10,401 nt of DNA, from assembly GCA_903958285.1 (NCBI GenBank), contig CAJBSR010000299.1, forward strand, positions 1 through 10,401. The letters run 5' to 3'. Below, piece by piece: positions 7,191 to 10,401 of this stretch (positions within the stretch are counted from its first letter, which is position 1; every line of letters starts with the position of its first letter). The notes below the pieces were generated by a model. That model saw only the letters and a program-made list of their open reading frames with translations, was not told where the DNA came from and made no database searches. Both the position numbers and the translations under genes were made by a program. This DNA comes from an uncultured Sphingomonadales bacterium. GTDB lineage: Bacteria; Pseudomonadota; Alphaproteobacteria; Sphingomonadales; Sphingomonadaceae.

Positions 7191-9512
7191 ATGCCGTCAT
7201 TTGCCCGAGAACTTGAAACCACCCTGCACAATGCGCTGGGCGCGGCCGCAAACCGCAAACACGAATATGCGACGCTGGAGCATCTCCTCCTCGCGCTCAT
7301 TGACGACGTCCATGCCTCCAAGGTGATGGTCGCCTGCGGCGTGGATACAGGCGAGCTGAAAGACACGGTTGCCCATTATCTCGATACCGAGCTTGAATCG
7401 CTGCGGCTCGAAGGGGAATCTGATCCTTCGCCGACCAGCGGATTTCAGCGCGTTGTTCAGCGCGCCATCCTCCACGTCCAGTCGTCTGGCCGGGATGAAG
7501 TGACCGGCGCCAATGTGCTGGTCGCGCTGTTCTCAGAACGCGAAAGCTATGCCGTCTACTTCCTCCAGCAGCAGGATATGAGCCGCCTCGATGCCGTCAG
7601 CTTCATCAGCCACGGCGTCGGCAAAGGCAGCGATGTGCCGGAGCAGAAGAAGCCGGAAGGCAATGAAGAGCGCGAGGAAAAGAAGCAGCCAGCCGAGGCC
7701 AAGGGCAAGCAGGAATCCGCGCTCAAGCAATTCTGCGTCGACCTCAATGAAAAGGCCAAGATCGGCAAGGTTGATCCGTTGATCGGCCGTGGCCCTGAAG
7801 TGGACCGCACCGTCCAGATCCTGTGCCGCCGGTCCAAGAACAATCCGCTTTATGTGGGCGAACCCGGCGTCGGCAAAACCGCGATTGCCGAAGGCCTCGC
7901 CCGCAAGATCATCGAAGGCGATGTGCCCGACGTCCTGCTGGAAGCCGTGATTTATTCGCTCGACATGGGCGCGCTGCTGGCGGGCACCCGTTATCGCGGC
8001 GATTTTGAAGAGCGGTTGAAGGCTGTGGTGAATGAGCTTGAAAAGCTGCCCCACGCCATCCTCTTCATCGATGAAATCCACACGGTCATCGGCGCCGGGG
8101 CCACCTCAGGCGGCGCGATGGACGCGTCCAACCTGCTGAAGCCTGCGCTGTCGGGCGGTCAGATCCGTTGCATCGGCTCCACCACCTATAAGGAATTCCG
8201 CAACCACTTCGAAAAGGACCGCGCGCTCCTGCGCCGTTTCCAGAAGATCGATGTGAACGAGCCCACCATCGAGGACACGATCAAGATCCTCGCCGGGCTG
8301 CGTTCTGCCTTTGAAGATCACCACCACGTCAAATACACGCCCGACGCCATCAAGGCGGCGGTGGAGCTGTCTGCCCGATACATTAATGACAGGAAACTGC
8401 CCGACAAGGCCATCGACGTGATTGATGAAGTGGGCGCGATGCAGATGCTGGTGCCTGCAAATAAGCGCAAGAAGACAATTACAGCCAAGGAAGTCGAAGC
8501 TGTGATCGCCACCATGGCGCGCATCCCACCGAAATCGGTTTCAACCGATGACAAGAAAACGCTGGAAACGCTGGAAGGTGATTTGAAGCGGGTTGTCTTT
8601 GGGCAGGATACGGCGATTGAAGTGCTGGCCAGCGCGATCAAGCTGTCGCGTGCGGGTCTGCGCGATCCCGACAAGCCCATCGGCAATTATCTCTTCTCCG
8701 GCCCCACCGGCGTCGGCAAAACGGAAGTCGCCCGTCAATTGGCGTCGATCATGGGCATTCCGCTCCAGCGTTTCGACATGTCGGAGTATATGGAGCGTCA
8801 CTCGGTCAGCCGTCTCATCGGTGCCCCTCCGGGTTATGTCGGCTATGATCAGGGCGGTCTATTGACCGATGCCATCGATCAGCAGCCCCATTGCGTGCTG
8901 TTGCTCGACGAAATCGAAAAGGCGCATCCGGACCTGTTCAACATCCTGTTGCAGGTGATGGACAATGGCCGCCTGACTGACCACCACGGCAAGACCGTTG
9001 ATTTCCGCAATGTCATCCTGATCATGACAACCAATGCCGGCGCGTCCGACATGGCGCGGGAGAGCATCGGCTTTGGCGATATCAGCCGCGAAGACGTGGG
9101 CGAAGATGCCGTCAAAAAGCTCTTCACGCCGGAATTCCGCAACCGTCTCGATGCGATTGTGCCGTTTGCCTACCTGCCGCCTCAGGTTGTCACCCGCGTC
9201 GTCGACAAGTTTATCCTGCAGCTTGAACTCCAGCTTGCGGACCGCGACGTCCACATCAAGCTGGATCAGGCGTCGAAGGATTGGTTGACCGAGCGGGGCT
9301 ATGACAAGCTCTACGGTGCCCGCCCGATGGGCCGCCTGATCCAGGAAAAGATCAAGCAGCCGCTCGCCGAAGAATTGCTCTTCGGAAAGCTCGTCCATGG
9401 CGGCGAGGTGAGCGTCCATATGAAGGACGGTGCGCTCAACTTCGAAATCGTCGCAGCGCCCCCCAAAAAGGGCAAGAAGGGCGGCAAGGCCGGGGCCAAG
9501 GCAAGCGCCTGA
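7191..9512 (+). CDS. clpA: ATP-dependent Clp protease ATP-binding subunit ClpA
   Basis: A 773-residue AAA+ unfoldase that threads substrates into the ClpP peptidase. The N-domain (about 1-143) starts [20 protein letters not shown] and is the docking site for ClpS. A highly charged Glu/Lys/Gln linker follows (about 148-176). AAA module 1 has Walker A GEPGVGKT (223-230), Walker B LFIDE (291-295) and ALLRRF (345-350). Module 2 has GPTGVGKT (504-511), LLLDE (570-574) and the sensor-2 GARPMGR (709-715). IGF (626-628) is the ClpP-binding loop, IGL in Escherichia coli. It lacks the long coiled-coil middle domain of ClpB, which supports ClpA. The end is a Lys/Gly/Ala tail. It is slightly longer than the 758-residue E. 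coli protein. The upstream neighbour is DUF1192; clpS is not adjacent. All catalytic motifs are intact. Confidence 0.97.
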   Translation: MPSFARELETTLHNALGAAANRKHEYATLEHLLLALIDDVHASKVMVACGVDTGELKDTVAHYLDTELESLRLEGESDPSPTSGFQRVVQRAILHVQSSGRDEVTGANVLVALFSERESYAVYFLQQQDMSRLDAVSFISHGVGKGSDVPEQKKPEGNEEREEKKQPAEAKGKQESALKQFCVDLNEKAKIGKVDPLIGRGPEVDRTVQILCRRSKNNPLYVGEPGVGKTAIAEGLARKIIEGDVPDVLLEAVIYSLDMGALLAGTRYRGDFEERLKAVVNELEKLPHAILFIDEIHTVIGAGATSGGAMDASNLLKPALSGGQIRCIGSTTYKEFRNHFEKDRALLRRFQKIDVNEPTIEDTIKILAGLRSAFEDHHHVKYTPDAIKAAVELSARYINDRKLPDKAIDVIDEVGAMQMLVPANKRKKTITAKEVEAVIATMARIPPKSVSTDDKKTLETLEGDLKRVVFGQDTAIEVLASAIKLSRAGLRDPDKPIGNYLFSGPTGVGKTEVARQLASIMGIPLQRFDMSEYMERHSVSRLIGAPPGYVGYDQGGLLTDAIDQQPHCVLLLDEIEKAHPDLFNILLQVMDNGRLTDHHGKTVDFRNVILIMTTNAGASDMARESIGFGDISREDVGEDAVKKLFTPEFRNRLDAIVPFAYLPPQVVTRVVDKFILQLELQLADRDVHIKLDQASKDWLTERGYDKLYGARPMGRLIQEKIKQPLAEELLFGKLVHGGEVSVHMKDGALNFEIVAAPPKKGKKGGKAGAKASA

Positions 9513-9533
9513 ACCCCGGTTCCTCCCCAAACG

Positions 9534-10401
9534 TCAAAGATACTTTTTGAAATGCGCGAGCGCCCGTGACCACCCGTCACGGGCGGCAGCCTCATTGTAG
9601 CTGGGCCTATAGTCCGCAAGAAAGCCATGGTCGGCCTGCGAGTAGAGATGAATTGAGGACGGCTTCTTCGCAGCTTTGAGCGCGGCATTCATCGCCTCGA
9701 CGTCCGCCACCGGAATGCCCTTATCAAGCGCGCCATAGAGACCAAGCACCGGCGCCTTGATGTTGGCCACCAGCTCAATCGGGTTGCGCGGTTGGAGCGC
9801 GGTCCCGGCGCCTTTGACGCGCCCATACCAAGCGACGCCGGCCTTCAGCTTCAGGTTGTGCGCGGCGTAAAGCCAGGTGATCCGACCACCCCAGCAAAAG
9901 CCGGTGATGCCGATGCGCTTCGCATTGCCGCCATCGCTGCCGACAAAAGCGGTGAGGGCATCGAGGTCCCCCATCACCTGCGCGTCGGGGACTTTGGAGA
10001 CGATGTCGGCAAAGAGCTGTTTGAAATCGGCAACCTTGGTCGCGTCGCCCTGCCGCTGATAAAGGTCCGGCGCGATCGCATAATACCCCGCTTTGGCAAA
10101 ACGCCGGACGATGTCGCGGATCCATTCATGCAGACCGAAAATCTCCTGCACGACGATAATCACAGGCAGGTTTTTCTTGCCCTTGGGCTTGGCGCGATAG
10201 GCGCCCATCTGGATGCCGCCGGTCGGGAAGGTGATCATGCCCGCGTCCAGACCATCGGCGGGGGTTGAAACGACAGTTGCTGAGAGCGGCTGGGCGGCCA
10301 GAGCATAGCCCGTGACAACCATGGTTCCAGCGAGCGCTTGCCTTCGTGTGACGCCTTTATCGGCAATCCAGCTCTGGTCGGGGGGGAGGGGCGTATCTTG
10401 A
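9534..10401 (-). CDS. Dienelactone hydrolase-family protein with a Tat-like signal (cut by the right edge)
   Basis: An alpha/beta-hydrolase of the dienelactone hydrolase family. Counting from the ATG at 10322, there are 262 residues with QEIFG (59-63), the nucleophile elbow GFCWGG (Cys143), Asp200 in GALDKG and His232 in ADHGF, a complete Cys-Asp-His triad. That ATG is probably not the start. The frame stays open upstream to the window edge (26 more codons, no ATG, GTG or TTG among them), and that stretch encodes GVTRRQALAGT (Arg-Arg at 10346-10341) followed by a hydrophobic segment ending near LAAQPLSA. This reads as a twin-arginine export signal, so the true start lies beyond 10401 and the protein is probably periplasmic. 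Substrate is unknown. It converges on clpA with 21 bp between the stops. Confidence 0.88.
   Translation of the reverse strand, partial: QDTPLPPDQSWIADKGVTRRQALAGTMVVTGYALAAQPLSATVVSTPADGLDAGMITFPTGGIQMGAYRAKPKGKKNLPVIIVVQEIFGLHEWIRDIVRRFAKAGYYAIAPDLYQRQGDATKVADFKQLFADIVSKVPDAQVMGDLDALTAFVGSDGGNAKRIGITGFCWGGRITWLYAAHNLKLKAGVAWYGRVKGAGTALQPRNPIELVANIKAPVLGLYGALDKGIPVADVEAMNAALKAAKKPSSIHLYSQADHGFLADYRPSYNEAAARDGWSRALAHFKKYL
9561..9585. other. Perfect 10-bp inverted repeat at the clpA / hydrolase 3' junction
   Basis: CGCCCGTGAC (9561-9570) and GTCACGGGCG (9576-9585) are exact inverted copies around a CACCC loop. It starts 49 bases after the clpA stop and lies inside the last codons of the convergent hydrolase gene (residues about 246-253). 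There is no U-tract on either side, so it is not a standard intrinsic terminator. It could block 3' exonucleases or help Rho-dependent ending of the clpA transcript. Confidence 0.45.

Noticed and set aside
8859..9530. A 223-codon minus-strand frame antisense to the end of clpA
   Set aside because: The clpA frame here encodes Walker B, the IGF loop and sensor 2. The antisense translation has no motif and no ribosome binding site.

Overview
The window looks like ordinary core chromosome of an alphaproteobacterium, most likely in or near the Sphingomonadales. It is GC-rich (roughly 60% by eye) and densely packed, with uniform codon use. The evidence for the group is the tightly overlapped infA-maf-RNase E/G cluster, a K+-independent-type H+-pyrophosphatase, a DUF1192 gene, and protein wording recalled from sphingomonads. 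No IS element, integrase, tRNA, rRNA, CRISPR array or prophage gene was seen. The genus-level placement is inference.

Layout. Positions 1-4932 are all on the minus strand. Read in the direction of transcription (right to left): a small secreted protein that looks like a permuted papain-fold (LRAT-like) hydrolase; thiL, which overlaps it by ATGA; a 117-bp gap with an 11-bp tandem repeat; hppA, the membrane proton-pumping pyrophosphatase; a strong intrinsic terminator; then infA, maf and the start of an RNase E/G-family gene that runs off the left edge. Positions 4991-5788 hold a plus-strand SDR oxidoreductase. It converges on a minus-strand zeta-crystallin/PIG3-type quinone oxidoreductase (5820-6815). 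From 6926 a plus-strand pair follows: a DUF1192 small gene, then clpA (7191-9512). At the right edge a minus-strand dienelactone-hydrolase-family gene converges on clpA. Its reading frame continues past the right edge through a twin-arginine-like motif, so it is truncated by the window.

How the genes relate. infA, maf and the RNase form a translationally coupled housekeeping unit: translation initiation, removal of non-canonical nucleotides, and RNA processing. thiL makes the cofactor thiamine diphosphate, and hppA links cytoplasmic PPi hydrolysis to proton export. ClpA is the unfoldase partner of ClpP; neither clpP nor clpS is in the window. The two oxidoreductases and the hydrolase appear to be single-gene units.

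Novelty. I found no convincing new multi-gene system. The best leads are the LRAT-like secreted protein coupled to thiL, the tandem repeat overlapping a candidate hppA promoter, a perfect 10-bp hairpin just beyond the clpA stop, and the upstream extension of the hydrolase. No stretch of more than 300 bases lacks a gene.
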